Assembly: GCF_900110115.1 (NCBI RefSeq)
Contig: NZ_FOCM01000002.1
Location: 248,001-312,000 of the forward strand
DNA length: 64,000 nucleotides
Reading direction: 5' to 3'
DNA from: Palleronia pelagia
GTDB lineage: Bacteria; Pseudomonadota; Alphaproteobacteria; Rhodobacterales; Rhodobacteraceae
The translations under genes were made by a program, and so were the position numbers. This document shows positions 1-8,224 of this stretch, one piece after another. The notes below the pieces were generated by a model. It worked only from the letters and a program-made list of their open reading frames with translations, had not been told where the DNA came from and ran no database searches. Position 1 is the stretch's first letter. Each line of letters opens with the position of its first letter.

Positions 1-1
1 C

Positions 2-829
2 ATCGTTGGCGGCGTGGGCGCGTATCACCTTCTGCGCGGGCGCACCGACAATGCGGGCGTGCGCACCATGTTCTCGATGGCCATGTGGATGGCCGCGATC
101 GTCGCGCCCTTGCAGATCGTCGCGGGCCACGAGCAGGGGCTGAACACCTACGAACACCAGCCCGTCAAGGTGCTGGCGATGGAGGGGCATTTCGAAAGCC
201 ACGAGGACGGCATCCCGCTGATCCTGTTCGGCATCCCCAACCAGGAAGAGCAGCGGATCGACTACCAGATCTCGATTCCCCGGCTGGGCGGCCCGATGCT
301 GGAGAAAGGCCTCGACGCGTCGATGGACGGGCTCGACACCGTTCCGCGCGAGATGCAGCCCCCGGTGGGGATCGTGTTCTGGAGCTTTCGCGTCATGGTC
401 GGCATCGGCTTCCTGATGGTGGGGATCGGCCTCTGGTCGCTGTGGGCGCGCTGGCGCGGAAACCTGTTCTACGACCGCATGCTGCACCGCGCGGCGCTGG
501 TCATGGGGCCGTCGGGCCTGGTCGCCGTCATCGCCGGCTGGATCACCACCGAGGTCGGGCGCCAGCCATATGTCGTCTACGGCGAGCTTCTGACCGCAGA
601 CGCGGTGTCGCCGCTGGGCGCGCAGGCGGTGGGAGCCTCGCTGATCGCCTTCGTCCTGATCTATTTCGCCATCTTCGGCGCCGGCGTCGTCTACCTGCTG
701 AAGCTGATGGGCAACCCGCCCGAGCGCGGCCAGCGCGGCGTCCGGACCGAGCCGGGTCCGATCCGGACTGGCGGGATCACCCCCGCCGACCTGACCGGTC
801 CCGGCAAGAACCAGCAACCCGCGGAGTAA
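2..829 (+). CDS. cioA: cytochrome bd-type (cyanide-insensitive) ubiquinol oxidase subunit I, C-terminal part
   Basis: This is the C-terminal 275 residues of a CydA/CioA protein; the 5' end lies outside the window. Visible features are the AGHEQG segment, a short Q-loop region (roughly window-protein residues 50-110) and the conserved GWITTEVGRQP motif before the last membrane segments. The Q-loop lacks the long C-terminal insertion of E. coli CydA, which fits the cyanide-insensitive CIO subgroup. In this family subunit I carries the hemes and oxidises ubiquinol at the periplasmic face. The cydB-type gene follows after 4 bp and a DUF2474 peptide after that, so the operon is a complete bd oxidase. 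Confidence 0.93.
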   Translation: MVGGVGAYHLLRGRTDNAGVRTMFSMAMWMAAIVAPLQIVAGHEQGLNTYEHQPVKVLAMEGHFESHEDGIPLILFGIPNQEEQRIDYQISIPRLGGPMLEKGLDASMDGLDTVPREMQPPVGIVFWSFRVMVGIGFLMVGIGLWSLWARWRGNLFYDRMLHRAALVMGPSGLVAVIAGWITTEVGRQPYVVYGELLTADAVSPLGAQAVGASLIAFVLIYFAIFGAGVVYLLKLMGNPPERGQRGVRTEPGPIRTGGITPADLTGPGKNQQPAE

Positions 830-833
830 GCAC

Positions 834-1853
834 ATGGAGATCAGTTTCGACCTGACCGTCGCCTGGGCCCTTCTTCTGGCCTTCGCCGTCTATGTCTACG
901 TCGTGCTCGACGGGTTCGACCTGGGCATCGGTATCCTTTACCCGTTCTTCCCCAGGAAGGAGGACCGCGACCTGATGATGAACACGGTCGCGCCGGTATG
1001 GGACGGCAACGAGACTTGGCTGATCCTGGGCGGCGGCGGCCTGTTCGCGGCCTTTCCGCTGGCCTATGCCATCATCATGCCGGCGGTCTATCCGCTCATC
1101 ATCGCCATGCTGCTGGGTCTGATCTTCCGCGGCGTGGCGTTCGAGTTCCGCTGGCGCGCGGGCAACAAGTTCTCGAAACGGTTCTGGGACGCGGCCTTCA
1201 TCGGCGGGTCGACCGTGGCGGCGCTGACGCAGGGCATGATCCTGGGCACGCTTCTGCAGGGCATCGAGGTCGACGGCCGCGCCTATGGCGGCGGCTGGTG
1301 GGACTGGCTGACGCCCTTCACCCTGCTGACCGGCGTCGCGGTTGTCTGCGGCTATGCGCTGCTGGGCGCGACATGGCTGAACTGGCGGGTCGATGGCGAA
1401 CTGCAGCACAAGGTGCGCGTGCTGGCGCGGGTCTTCGGCTTCGCAACGATGGGCTTCATCGGCGCGGTCAGCCTGGCGACCCCGTTCCTGGAACCGGCCT
1501 ATTTCGAGCGCTGGTTCTCGTGGCCCCAGATCCTCGAGGTGTCGCCGATCCCGATCCTCGTCGTGGGCCTGACCCTGTGGCTGGCCAAGGAGCTGTTCGA
1601 CGAGCGCAACGACTGGGCGCCCTTTTTCATCACGCTGGGGCTGTTCGGGCTGTGCTTCCTGGGCCTAGCCGTCTGCATGTGGCCCTACGTGATCCCGACC
1701 TCGGTCACGCTGTGGGACGCCGCCAGCCCCTATAGCTCGCAGCTGTTCATGTTCGTGGGCGCCATCGTGCTGGTGCCGCTGATCCTGGCCTACACGGCCT
1801 ATGCTTACTGGGTGTTCCGCGGCAAGCTGAAGGTCGGCGACGGATACCACTGA
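834..1853 (+). CDS. cioB: cytochrome bd-type ubiquinol oxidase subunit II
   Basis: The 339-residue multi-pass membrane protein has the typical CydB start region (VLDGFDLGIGILYPF) and the APVWDGNETWLILGG motif near residue 60. Length matches the family. It pairs with subunit I to form the quinol oxidase core. It starts 4 bp after subunit I, and its TGA shares one base with the ATG of a downstream 31-residue peptide, so translational coupling is likely. Assignment is by family motifs; CIO rather than classical bd is inferred from the short Q-loop of subunit I. Confidence 0.95.
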   Translation: MEISFDLTVAWALLLAFAVYVYVVLDGFDLGIGILYPFFPRKEDRDLMMNTVAPVWDGNETWLILGGGGLFAAFPLAYAIIMPAVYPLIIAMLLGLIFRGVAFEFRWRAGNKFSKRFWDAAFIGGSTVAALTQGMILGTLLQGIEVDGRAYGGGWWDWLTPFTLLTGVAVVCGYALLGATWLNWRVDGELQHKVRVLARVFGFATMGFIGAVSLATPFLEPAYFERWFSWPQILEVSPIPILVVGLTLWLAKELFDERNDWAPFFITLGLFGLCFLGLAVCMWPYVIPTSVTLWDAASPYSSQLFMFVGAIVLVPLILAYTAYAYWVFRGKLKVGDGYH

Positions 1854-1948
1854 TGCTGAAGAAGATCGGGTGGTTCGTGCTGATCTGGGCGGCCAGCGTG
1901 GCGGCGCTGGCCGTTGTGGCCTACGGGATCAGGCTGATGATTCTCTAG
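1853..1948 (+). CDS. DUF2474-family small membrane peptide of the bd oxidase
   Basis: This 31-residue peptide starts at the ATG that overlaps the cioB stop by one base (TGATG). It reads MLKKIGWFVLIWAASVAALA and onward and has a basic N-terminus followed by one transmembrane helix. That is the pattern of DUF2474 proteins found behind cydAB/cioAB, which are thought to play a CydX-like role. Its last 20 bp overlap the 3' end of the opposing EamA gene. It is easily missed because of its length. Family placement rests on position and on the WFV-L-W-AS-AAL-VAY-IRLM pattern. Confidence 0.8.
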   Translation: MLKKIGWFVLIWAASVAALAVVAYGIRLMIL

Positions 1949-2810
1949 CCTTGCGGCGCCGGTGGTTCAGGTAGACCGCCAGTGCCGCGACCACGACGGC
2001 GCCGCCCAGAAGGCTGAGCGGCGGAACCGGCTCGCCGATGACGGCCCAGACCAGCAGCGGACCCAGCACCGTTTCCAGGAGCAGGAAGAGGCTCACATTC
2101 GCGGCCTCGGTGTAGCGGCTGGCCAGTGACAGCAGGAAAAACGACACCGGCAGGATCACGAGACCGGTGAAGGCGATCGCGGCCATGCGCAGGGGGGCGG
2201 CGGCCAGGTCCTCGGCCAACAGCCAGCCCACGCAGCCCGACAGGGTCGCGCCCAGGCCGATGGTCAGCAGGATCGGCAGGCTGCGATCCGCGCGGTAGAC
2301 GGTGAAGCTGCCCGCCAGCGACACCGACACCGCCAGCCCGCAGGCCGCGCCCAGCACCGCGCTGCCGCTGCCGTCGCCCTCGCCGCCCGCGAACACCGAC
2401 AGGCCGATCCCCGACAGCACCACGGCGCAAGTCATGGCCGTCGCCCGGCCCACGCTGTCGCCCAGGAACACCGCCCCGAGGATGGCCGACCAGATCGGCA
2501 CGGTCGCCACGGCGAAAAGGACCACCGCCACCGGCGCCATCGCGATCCCCAGAACGAAGAACAGCGCGTTGACCGCCTGGCACAGCACCGCGAGACCGCC
2601 CAGCGGGGTGACCAGCGCGCGCAGATCGCCCGCACGGTCGCGGCTGAGCAGGATCCAGGCGCATCCCATGGCGAGCCCTGTCAGAAGCCCGCGCCAGGCC
2701 ATCATCTGCACGCCGTTCATCCCCGACAGCCGCATGAACAGGGTGTCGGGGGCGATCAGCAGCGCGGCCGCGAGGGCCAGCGCCAGGCCGTAGAGGGGAT
2801 GTTGGCTCAT
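1929..2810 (-). CDS. EamA/DMT-family transporter
   Basis: The 293-residue protein (start MSQHPLYGLALAL) has about ten predicted hydrophobic helices in two EamA halves. It fits the drug/metabolite exporter superfamily: APDTLFMRLSGMNGVQ and WRGLLTGLAMG at the N-terminus and a conserved FLLLETVLGPLLVW near the C-terminus. An open frame extends further upstream, but that part has no homologous character and crosses the repeat at 2875, so I start at the Met closest to the first helix. The substrate cannot be told. Its 3' end overlaps the DUF2474 gene on the other strand. Confidence 0.85.
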   Translation of the reverse strand: MSQHPLYGLALALAAALLIAPDTLFMRLSGMNGVQMMAWRGLLTGLAMGCAWILLSRDRAGDLRALVTPLGGLAVLCQAVNALFFVLGIAMAPVAVVLFAVATVPIWSAILGAVFLGDSVGRATAMTCAVVLSGIGLSVFAGGEGDGSGSAVLGAACGLAVSVSLAGSFTVYRADRSLPILLTIGLGATLSGCVGWLLAEDLAAAPLRMAAIAFTGLVILPVSFFLLSLASRYTEAANVSLFLLLETVLGPLLVWAVIGEPVPPLSLLGGAVVVAALAVYLNHRRRKARESSA

Positions 2811-2874
2811 GCCCGCTTGAGGCGCCCGCAGCGCGACAGAGTCAAGGCCTGCCCGGTGGCCGGCCGCGCGACAT

Positions 2875-2896
2875 GAGTATTTGCAGACCAGTGATG
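2875..2896. repeat. single copy of a 22-bp element also found as an inverted repeat at 23240-23299
   Basis: These 22 bases match the left arm of the perfect inverted repeat at 23240-23299 with one mismatch (TTTGC instead of TTTGA at 2881-2885). Here only one arm is present, in the gap between the EamA gene and the peroxiredoxin terminator. No open frame uses it convincingly. Its function is unknown; it could be a remnant of a dispersed hairpin element. Confidence 0.6.
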
Positions 2897-2983
2897 TGGG
2901 GGAGAAGCGCACTCCGGGGCCGTCGACCTTGGATCCGTGCGGCGGGCGGCCTTCGCGACGGGGCACACCTGCCTTGGCACCAA

Positions 2984-3013
2984 CGAAAAAGACCGGGCGC
3001 GCACGCCCGGTCT
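2984..3013 (-). terminator. intrinsic terminator of the peroxiredoxin gene
   Basis: A perfect 10-bp stem (arms 2988-2997 and 3004-3013, AAGACCGGGC read on the minus strand) has a 6-nt loop. On the minus strand it runs into a U-rich tail, TTTCGTT after the closing TT of the stem. It lies about 57 bp downstream of the peroxiredoxin stop. This is the clearest Rho-independent terminator in the window. Confidence 0.85.
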
Positions 3014-3069
3014 TCGAGGGGATCTGCATGGCGGCGACCCCGGAGAAGGGCGCCGCCTTGGTGCCCGGT

Positions 3070-3726
3070 TCAGCCCGGCTGCTTCGTCGTGCGCAGGTAG
3101 GGCAGTTTCTTGTCGAACCCGCCGTACTTGCTTTCGCCTTCCTCGTCGCTCACCGCGGCGGTGAGGATGACGTCACCGCCTTGGGTCCAGCCGGCGGGCG
3201 TGGCGACCTTGTGCTCGGCCGTCAGACGGATCGAGTCGAGCGCGCGCAGGATCTCGTCGAAGTTGCGCCCGGTCGTCATGGGATAGGTCAGCGACAGCTT
3301 CACCTTCTTGTCGGGCCCCACGATGAAGACGGTGCGGACGGTCTGGTTGTCGGCGGGCGTGCGGTTGCCCGGCTCGCCAGAGGCCTCGGCCGGCAGCATG
3401 TCGTAGAGCTTGGCGATCTTCATGTCGGGATCGCCGATCATCGGGTAGGAGACCTCGTTGCCGGTCAGGCTCTTGATGTCGCCCTTCCACTTGTGGTGGT
3501 CGTCCACCGGGTCGACCGAGATGCCGATGATCTTGGCGTTCCGCTTGGCGAACTCGTCGGCCATGCCGGCCATCATGCCAAGCTCGGTCGTGCAGACCGG
3601 GGTGAAGTCCTTGGGGTGGCTGAACAGGATGGCGTAGCCGTCGCCGATCCAGTCATGGAAACGGATCTCGCCTTCGGTGGTGTCGGCGGTGAAGTCGGGG
3701 GCGGTATCGCCGATGCGCAGGGCCAT
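3070..3726 (-). CDS. 1-Cys peroxiredoxin (Prx6 family)
   Basis: The 218-residue protein reduces H2O2 and organic hydroperoxides. The peroxidatic cysteine is Cys45 in the motif HPKDFTPVCTTE, and the C-terminal half (VFIVGPDKKVKLSLTYPMTTGRN) is typical of the Prx6/AhpC-TSA 1-Cys branch. Length matches that family. A strong AAGGAGGA ribosome site sits just before the ATG. A hairpin terminator follows, so the gene is a monocistronic unit, divergent from the MhqO/MhqD-like pair with 242 bp between. An oxidative-stress operator would be expected in that gap, but I could not identify one. Confidence 0.95.
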   Translation of the reverse strand: MALRIGDTAPDFTADTTEGEIRFHDWIGDGYAILFSHPKDFTPVCTTELGMMAGMADEFAKRNAKIIGISVDPVDDHHKWKGDIKSLTGNEVSYPMIGDPDMKIAKLYDMLPAEASGEPGNRTPADNQTVRTVFIVGPDKKVKLSLTYPMTTGRNFDEILRALDSIRLTAEHKVATPAGWTQGGDVILTAAVSDEEGESKYGGFDKKLPYLRTTKQPG

Positions 3727-3968
3727 GGGGTCCTCCTTCTGTTAATTCGTTACCCCTGAACTTATGCACGGGCGGCGCGGCACCAAGGGGGTTTCGGCGA
3801 AAGGACCGCCCATTCCGCGATCTGCCGCGGACGCGGAACGGTCGTTCGACGCCAACCCGGATGCCGAATACACAAATTCGCACAGAACCTGCGCCCAGAT
3901 CCGCGTTTCGTGCGCGAGCCTTCGCCCCTAGTTTACCTGGCAATCGACATCACACGAGGAAAGTCGCC

Positions 3969-4895
3969 ATGCTGTCCCAGATCAACGGTTTGCACCACGT
4001 GACCTCCCTGGCTTCGGACGCCCGGGCCAACAACGCGTTCTTCACCGATACCCTGGGCCTGCGCCGGGTGAAAAAGACGGTGAACTTCGACGCGCCGGAC
4101 GTCTATCACCTGTATTACGGCGACGAGACCGGCAGCCCCGGCAGCGTGATGACCTATTTCCCCTTTCCCGGCGCGCGGCCCGGCCAGCGCGGCACGGGCG
4201 AGGTCGGCACCACCGTCTTCACCATCCCGCAGGGCGTCGCGTCCTACTGGGGCGAGCGCCTGGGCGCCCGCGGCGTGAAAGCCAGCCGCGAGACGGACGA
4301 TTTCGGCGCCACGCGGATCGGCTTCGCCGGCCCCGACGGCGACCTCTTCGCCTTGGTCGAGGATGGCGACGATGCCCGCACGCCCTGGACCGGGGCGGAC
4401 GTGCCCGAAGACGCAGCCATCCGCGGCTTCCACTCGGCATCCATGCGGGTGCGGGACCGCGCGGCCACCGTCGAGCTCCTGAACTTCATGGGCTACGACA
4501 CGGTCGAGACGCGCGGCGCCACCACGCGGATGATCGTGCCGGATGGCACCGCCAACGTGATCGACATTGAGGAACACCCGACCGCGCCCATCGCCGGACA
4601 GGGCGCGGGATCGGTGCACCACATCGCGTTCTCGGTGGACAACCGCGCGCGGCAGCTCGAGGTGCGCGAGGCCCTTCTGGACACAGGCTACCAGGTGACG
4701 CCGGTGATCGACCGCGATTATTTCTGGGCGATCTACTTCCGCACGCCGGGCGGCATCCTGTTCGAGGTCGCCACGAACGAGCCCGGCTTCGACCGCGACG
4801 AGGACACCGCGCATCTGGGCCAAGCCTTGAAACTGCCGTCGCAGCATGAGTACCTGCGCGAACGGCTTGAGCGCCACCTGCAACCGATCGAGTGA
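3969..4895 (+). CDS. VOC-family ring-cleaving dioxygenase (MhqO-like)
   Basis: The 308-residue protein has two vicinal-oxygen-chelate (glyoxalase fold) modules. Metal-ligand candidates are the His of GLHHVTS near residue 8, the HHIAFS motif near 220 and the Glu of LFEVATNEPGF near 265. This is the pattern of MhqO/YfiE-type hydroquinone dioxygenases. The ATG is preceded by GAGGA (3957-3961). The next gene is an MhqD-like hydrolase, mirroring the mhqO-mhqD order of Bacillus quinone-resistance operons. I therefore infer a role in quinone or aromatic-electrophile detoxification; the actual substrate is unproven. Confidence 0.85.
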   Translation: MLSQINGLHHVTSLASDARANNAFFTDTLGLRRVKKTVNFDAPDVYHLYYGDETGSPGSVMTYFPFPGARPGQRGTGEVGTTVFTIPQGVASYWGERLGARGVKASRETDDFGATRIGFAGPDGDLFALVEDGDDARTPWTGADVPEDAAIRGFHSASMRVRDRAATVELLNFMGYDTVETRGATTRMIVPDGTANVIDIEEHPTAPIAGQGAGSVHHIAFSVDNRARQLEVREALLDTGYQVTPVIDRDYFWAIYFRTPGGILFEVATNEPGFDRDEDTAHLGQALKLPSQHEYLRERLERHLQPIE

Positions 4896-4900
4896 TAGCG

Positions 4901-5488
4901 ATGCCTTACGACGCTCTGCGCCACGACGGCGACACCAACCGGCTGATCCTGACCTTCCACGGGACCGGCGGCACGGCCGGGCAATTCCACGGCGCGGCGC
5001 AGGCGATGGTGCCGGGCGCGCACGTCGTGTCGCCCAACGGCGACGTGCTGGAGGGCGGCGCGCAGCGGTTCTTCAGGCGCAAGGCCGAAGGTGTCTACGA
5101 CATGGATGACCTGGCCAAGCGCACGGCCGCCATGACCGAGTTCGTGCTGGCCGAACGCGAACGCACCGGCGCCGAGCATGTCACCGGGCTGGGCTATTCC
5201 AACGGTGCCAATATCCTGGCCTCGGTGGCGTTCCAGCGGCCCGGGCTTTTCGACGCGCTGGTCCTGATGCACCCGCTGATCCCCTGGGTGCCCGACCCGC
5301 AGGAGCGCATGGCGATGACGCGCGTGCTGATCACCGCGGGGCGGCAGGACCCGATCTGCCCGCCCGAGCTGACGCAGGCGCTGGCCGATTGGTTCACCGC
5401 GCAGAAGGCGGATTGCCTGCTGGCCTGGCATCCCGGCGGTCACGAGATCCCCCAGTCCGAGGTCGAGGCGGTCGCCGACTTCCTCTGA
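4901..5488 (+). CDS. alpha/beta hydrolase, MhqD-like phospholipase/carboxylesterase
   Basis: The 195-residue serine hydrolase shows the full triad: Ser in GYSNGA (about residue 102), Asp in GRQDPICP and His in GGHEIPQ near the C-terminus, plus an LTFHGTGG oxyanion segment. Size and motifs match the YtnL/MhqD branch of Abhydrolase_2. I start at the ATG 5 bp after the previous stop; a GTG at 4892 overlapping that stop is an alternative. Context with the VOC dioxygenase suggests a shared quinone or aromatic stress role. Its TGA lies inside the palindrome TCTGAGCGCTCAGA (5484-5497), which also carries the stop of the opposing gene. Confidence 0.85.
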   Translation: MPYDALRHDGDTNRLILTFHGTGGTAGQFHGAAQAMVPGAHVVSPNGDVLEGGAQRFFRRKAEGVYDMDDLAKRTAAMTEFVLAERERTGAEHVTGLGYSNGANILASVAFQRPGLFDALVLMHPLIPWVPDPQERMAMTRVLITAGRQDPICPPELTQALADWFTAQKADCLLAWHPGGHEIPQSEVEAVADFL

Positions 5489-5492
5489 GCGC

Positions 5493-6131
5493 TCAGAACG
5501 GTGTGGGGGCGACGAAGGTTCGCCGCGCGCCGCCGCTGGGATGGAAGAGCGACAGCGCCTCGGCATGCAGCATCATGCGCGGCGCGGGCGGACCATCGTA
5601 AAGCGGGTCACCGAGGAGCGGATGCCCCAGATCGGCCAGGTGCACGCGCAACTGGTGCGACCGGCCCGTTTCCGGGTGCAGGATCATCCGGGTGTGGCCG
5701 GCGTGGCGCGCCGCCACCTGCCACCGGGTCACCGCGCGCTTGCCGTCCGGGTGCACCATCTGGCGGGGGCGGTTGGGCCAGTCGGCCATGAGCGGGCGGT
5801 CGATCACCCCTTCGGCGTCCGCGACCTGCCCCGCCGCAAGCGCGACGTAGCGCTTTTCCACGTGCCGCCGCTCGAACTGAAGGCCCAGGTGCCGCTGCGC
5901 CGCGGGGTTTCGGGCGAAGACCATGACGCCCGAGGTGTCCCGGTCCAGCCTGTGAACCAGAAACACGCCCGGATCGTCGGCCCGCAAGCGCGCCTCGAGA
6001 CAATCGGCCAGCGCGGGGCCCTTCCCCGGCACCGACAGAAGGCCCTCGGGCTTCACCGCGACAAGCAGGTCGTCGTCGCGGTGCAGGATCTCGATCGGAT
6101 CGACCGGTGGCGCGTAGTCAGAGCCGGCCAA
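5493..6131 (-). CDS. RluA-family pseudouridine synthase
   Basis: The product of about 212 residues carries the catalytic motif HRLDRDTSGVMVFA, where the Asp after RL attacks the uridine, and the RluA C-terminal ETGRSHQLRVH segment. It starts close to the catalytic domain (PIEILHRDDDLLVAVKPEGLLSVPG), as in short RluA proteins without an S4 domain. No ATG is available. I propose the TTG at 6131-6129, about 5 nt after a GGGGGA site and overlapping the end of the upstream gene by 14 bp. Whether it targets rRNA or tRNA cannot be told from sequence alone. Confidence 0.85.
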   Translation of the reverse strand: MAGSDYAPPVDPIEILHRDDDLLVAVKPEGLLSVPGKGPALADCLEARLRADDPGVFLVHRLDRDTSGVMVFARNPAAQRHLGLQFERRHVEKRYVALAAGQVADAEGVIDRPLMADWPNRPRQMVHPDGKRAVTRWQVAARHAGHTRMILHPETGRSHQLRVHLADLGHPLLGDPLYDGPPAPRMMLHAEALSLFHPSGGARRTFVAPTPF

Positions 6132-6570
6132 ACACGTCCCCCAGGATCGCGCCCAGGCGGTCGGCGTCGTCCCGCGTGAAGGCGGCCGGCAGGTCGCTGT
6201 CGATATCGAAGACGGCGATGACGTCGCCCGCCCCGTTGAAGACCGGGAGGACCAGCTCGGACCGGGTCGAGGAGGCGCAGGCGATGTGGCCGGGAAACGC
6301 CTCGACATCGTCGACCAGCTGCACCTCGCGCGAGCGGGCGGCGGCGCCGCAGACGCCCGAGTCGAACGGGATGACAAGGCAGCCGTGGCCGCCCTGGTAG
6401 GGCCCGATCTTCAGCAGGTCCAGGGCCACCACGCGGTAGAAACCGGTCCAGTCGAACCGCTCGTCGGCATGGTGCACCTCGCAGGCGACGGTGGCCATCA
6501 GCGCGACGGCGTCATCTTCGCCCTCGGTCAGAGACGCGATGGTTTTCGACAGCAGGTCGTAATCGGGCAT
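6118..6570 (-). CDS. msrC: free methionine-(R)-sulfoxide reductase (GAF domain)
   Basis: The 150-residue single-GAF protein has three cysteines, Cys64 (GGHGCLVI), Cys74 (SGVCGAA) and Cys98 (HIACAS). Their spacing of 10 and 24 residues is the same as that of the catalytic cysteines of E. coli fRMsr (YebR; 84, 94, 118). The surrounding GPYQG, IPFDSGVCG and SELVLPV segments also fit. The enzyme reduces free Met-R-sulfoxide using thioredoxin-type reductants. It is transcribed ahead of, and overlaps, the RluA-type synthase gene. Confidence 0.93.
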   Translation of the reverse strand: MPDYDLLSKTIASLTEGEDDAVALMATVACEVHHADERFDWTGFYRVVALDLLKIGPYQGGHGCLVIPFDSGVCGAAARSREVQLVDDVEAFPGHIACASSTRSELVLPVFNGAGDVIAVFDIDSDLPAAFTRDDADRLGAILGDVFGRL

Positions 6571-6609
6571 GGGGCCTCACGGACAAGAAACGCCTTGTAT
6601 CCGGCGCGA

Positions 6610-7767
6610 TCAGGGCCGCTCTATCGCGATGGCGGTGCCTTCGCCACCGCCAATGCAGATGGCGGCCACGCCGCGCCGGGCGCCCTGCGCCTCCATCGCG
6701 GACAGCAGCGTGCAGAGGATCCGTGCGCCCGAGGCGCCGATGGGATGGCCCAGTGCGCAGGCGCCACCATTCACGTTCAGCCGGTCGTGATCGACGCCCA
6801 TCTCGCGCATGAAGGCCATGGGAACGACCGCGAAGGCCTCGTTCACCTCCCACAGGTCCACGTCCGACACCGACCAGCCCAGCCGGTCCAGGAGCTTTCG
6901 TGTCGCCGGGACCGGCGCGGTGGTGAACCAGCCGGGGGCCTGCGCGTGGGTGGCGTGGCCGCGGATATAGGCGCGGGCCGTGGCGTCGGGGTCGGCCGAA
7001 AGCACGAGCGCCGCCGCCCCGTCCGAAATCGACGAGGCGTTGGCCGCCGTCACCGTGCCGCCTTCGCGGAAGGCGGGCTTCAGCTGCGGGATCTTGTCGG
7101 GCCGCGCGCTCTGGGGTTGCTCGTCGCGATGCACTGTGACCTCGCCCTTGCGGCTGCGGAAGGTGACCGGCGTGACCTCGGCGTCGAAGGCGCCGCTTTC
7201 GCCGGCCTTCAAGGCCCGGTCGAGCGAGACCAGCGCGAAGTCGTCCTGCGCGGCGCGGGTGAACTGGTAATGCTCGGCGCAATCCTCGGCGAAGGTGCCC
7301 ATGAGACGGCCCTTGTCGTAGGCGTCCTCGAGCCCGTCGAGAAACATCGAGTCGATCACCTGGCCGTGGCCCAGCCGCGCGCCGCCGCGCATCTTGGGCA
7401 GCAGGTAGGGGGCGTTCGTCATGCTCTCCATCCCGCCGGCGACCAGCGTGGCGGCGCCGCCCGCGCACAAGGTATCGAAGGCGTTCATCGCCGCCTGCAT
7501 CCCCGAGCCGCACATCTTGTTCAGCGTCGTCGCCGGAACTTCCTCGCCGAGGCCGGCGGCGAAGCCCGCCTGCCGCGCGGGGGCCTGCCCCTGCCCCGCA
7601 GGCAGCACGCAGCCCATGAGCACCGCATCGACGGCGGGTCGCCCGGCATCGTCCAGCGCGGCGGCGATCGCCGCGCCGCCGAGCTCGGGCGCCGACAGCG
7701 TGGCGAAGTCCCCTTGAAGGCCGCCCATGGGCGTACGGCGGGCGGCGGTGATGGCGATGTCGCGCAT
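6610..7767 (-). CDS. thiolase (acetyl-CoA C-acetyltransferase-like)
   Basis: This 385-residue thiolase has the acylation cysteine Cys86 in NKMCGSGMQ, the NEAFA motif, the [14 protein letters not shown] histidine loop and the C-terminal CIGGGEG cysteine. It therefore has a complete condensing-thiolase active site. Length is slightly under the usual 390-395. It condenses two acetyl-CoA or cleaves acetoacetyl-CoA or 3-ketoacyl-CoA. No phaB or crotonase-type neighbour is present, so its pathway (PHB entry, ketone use or beta-oxidation) is open. It lies 39 bp upstream of the msrC/RluA pair on the same strand. Confidence 0.92.
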   Translation of the reverse strand: MRDIAITAARRTPMGGLQGDFATLSAPELGGAAIAAALDDAGRPAVDAVLMGCVLPAGQGQAPARQAGFAAGLGEEVPATTLNKMCGSGMQAAMNAFDTLCAGGAATLVAGGMESMTNAPYLLPKMRGGARLGHGQVIDSMFLDGLEDAYDKGRLMGTFAEDCAEHYQFTRAAQDDFALVSLDRALKAGESGAFDAEVTPVTFRSRKGEVTVHRDEQPQSARPDKIPQLKPAFREGGTVTAANASSISDGAAALVLSADPDATARAYIRGHATHAQAPGWFTTAPVPATRKLLDRLGWSVSDVDLWEVNEAFAVVPMAFMREMGVDHDRLNVNGGACALGHPIGASGARILCTLLSAMEAQGARRGVAAICIGGGEGTAIAIERP

Positions 7768-7855
7768 GGGGCGGTCTCTCTCTGGGTCGGTCTATACGAA
7801 GGCTTAAGGATCGTGCCCTAGCTTTGTCCGGGGCACAACAAGGGGCGCGGAGCGC

Positions 7856-8224
7856 ATGATCATCGACACCCACCAGACCGAGGACGCCACCGTGCTGCGG
7901 GTTCGCGAACGTCGCCTGGACGCCGCCGTGGCCGTGCAATTCAAGGACGCGGTGCGCGCGGCCAGCGCCGGGGCGCGGGGCCGGGTCGTGCTGGACCTCG
8001 CCCGCGTCGATTTCATGGACAGCTCGGGCCTGGGCGCCGTGATCGGCGTGCACAAGATGATGCCGCCGCACCAGGTCCTGGAACTCGCCGGGCTGCGCGA
8101 TGCCGTGGCACAGGTGTTCCGGCTGACACGGATGGACACGCTGTTCACGATCCACGCCCGCGCACCGGGGGCCGAGGAGCCGGCGGCCGACCCCGCGCAG
8201 GCCATTCATCACCATGCCGTCTGA
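7856..8224 (+). CDS. STAS-domain anti-sigma factor antagonist
   Basis: The 122-residue protein is a single STAS domain (about residues 5-100) with the phosphorylation motif DFMDSSGLGAV; the candidate serines are Ser56 and Ser57. In SpoIIAA/RsbV-type proteins, serine phosphorylation by the partner kinase controls binding. It overlaps the next gene, an HATPase_c anti-sigma-type kinase, by 11 bp, so the two form a partner-switching pair. No sigma factor or PP2C phosphatase is next to them. The target is therefore unknown and could equally be an enzyme or motility output. Confidence 0.9.
   Translation: MIIDTHQTEDATVLRVRERRLDAAVAVQFKDAVRAASAGARGRVVLDLARVDFMDSSGLGAVIGVHKMMPPHQVLELAGLRDAVAQVFRLTRMDTLFTIHARAPGAEEPAADPAQAIHHHAV

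Noticed and set aside
2811-3029. N-terminal extension of the EamA transporter frame by 73 residues
   Set aside because: It would cross the repeat arm and the peroxiredoxin terminator and adds only low-information sequence before the first helix.
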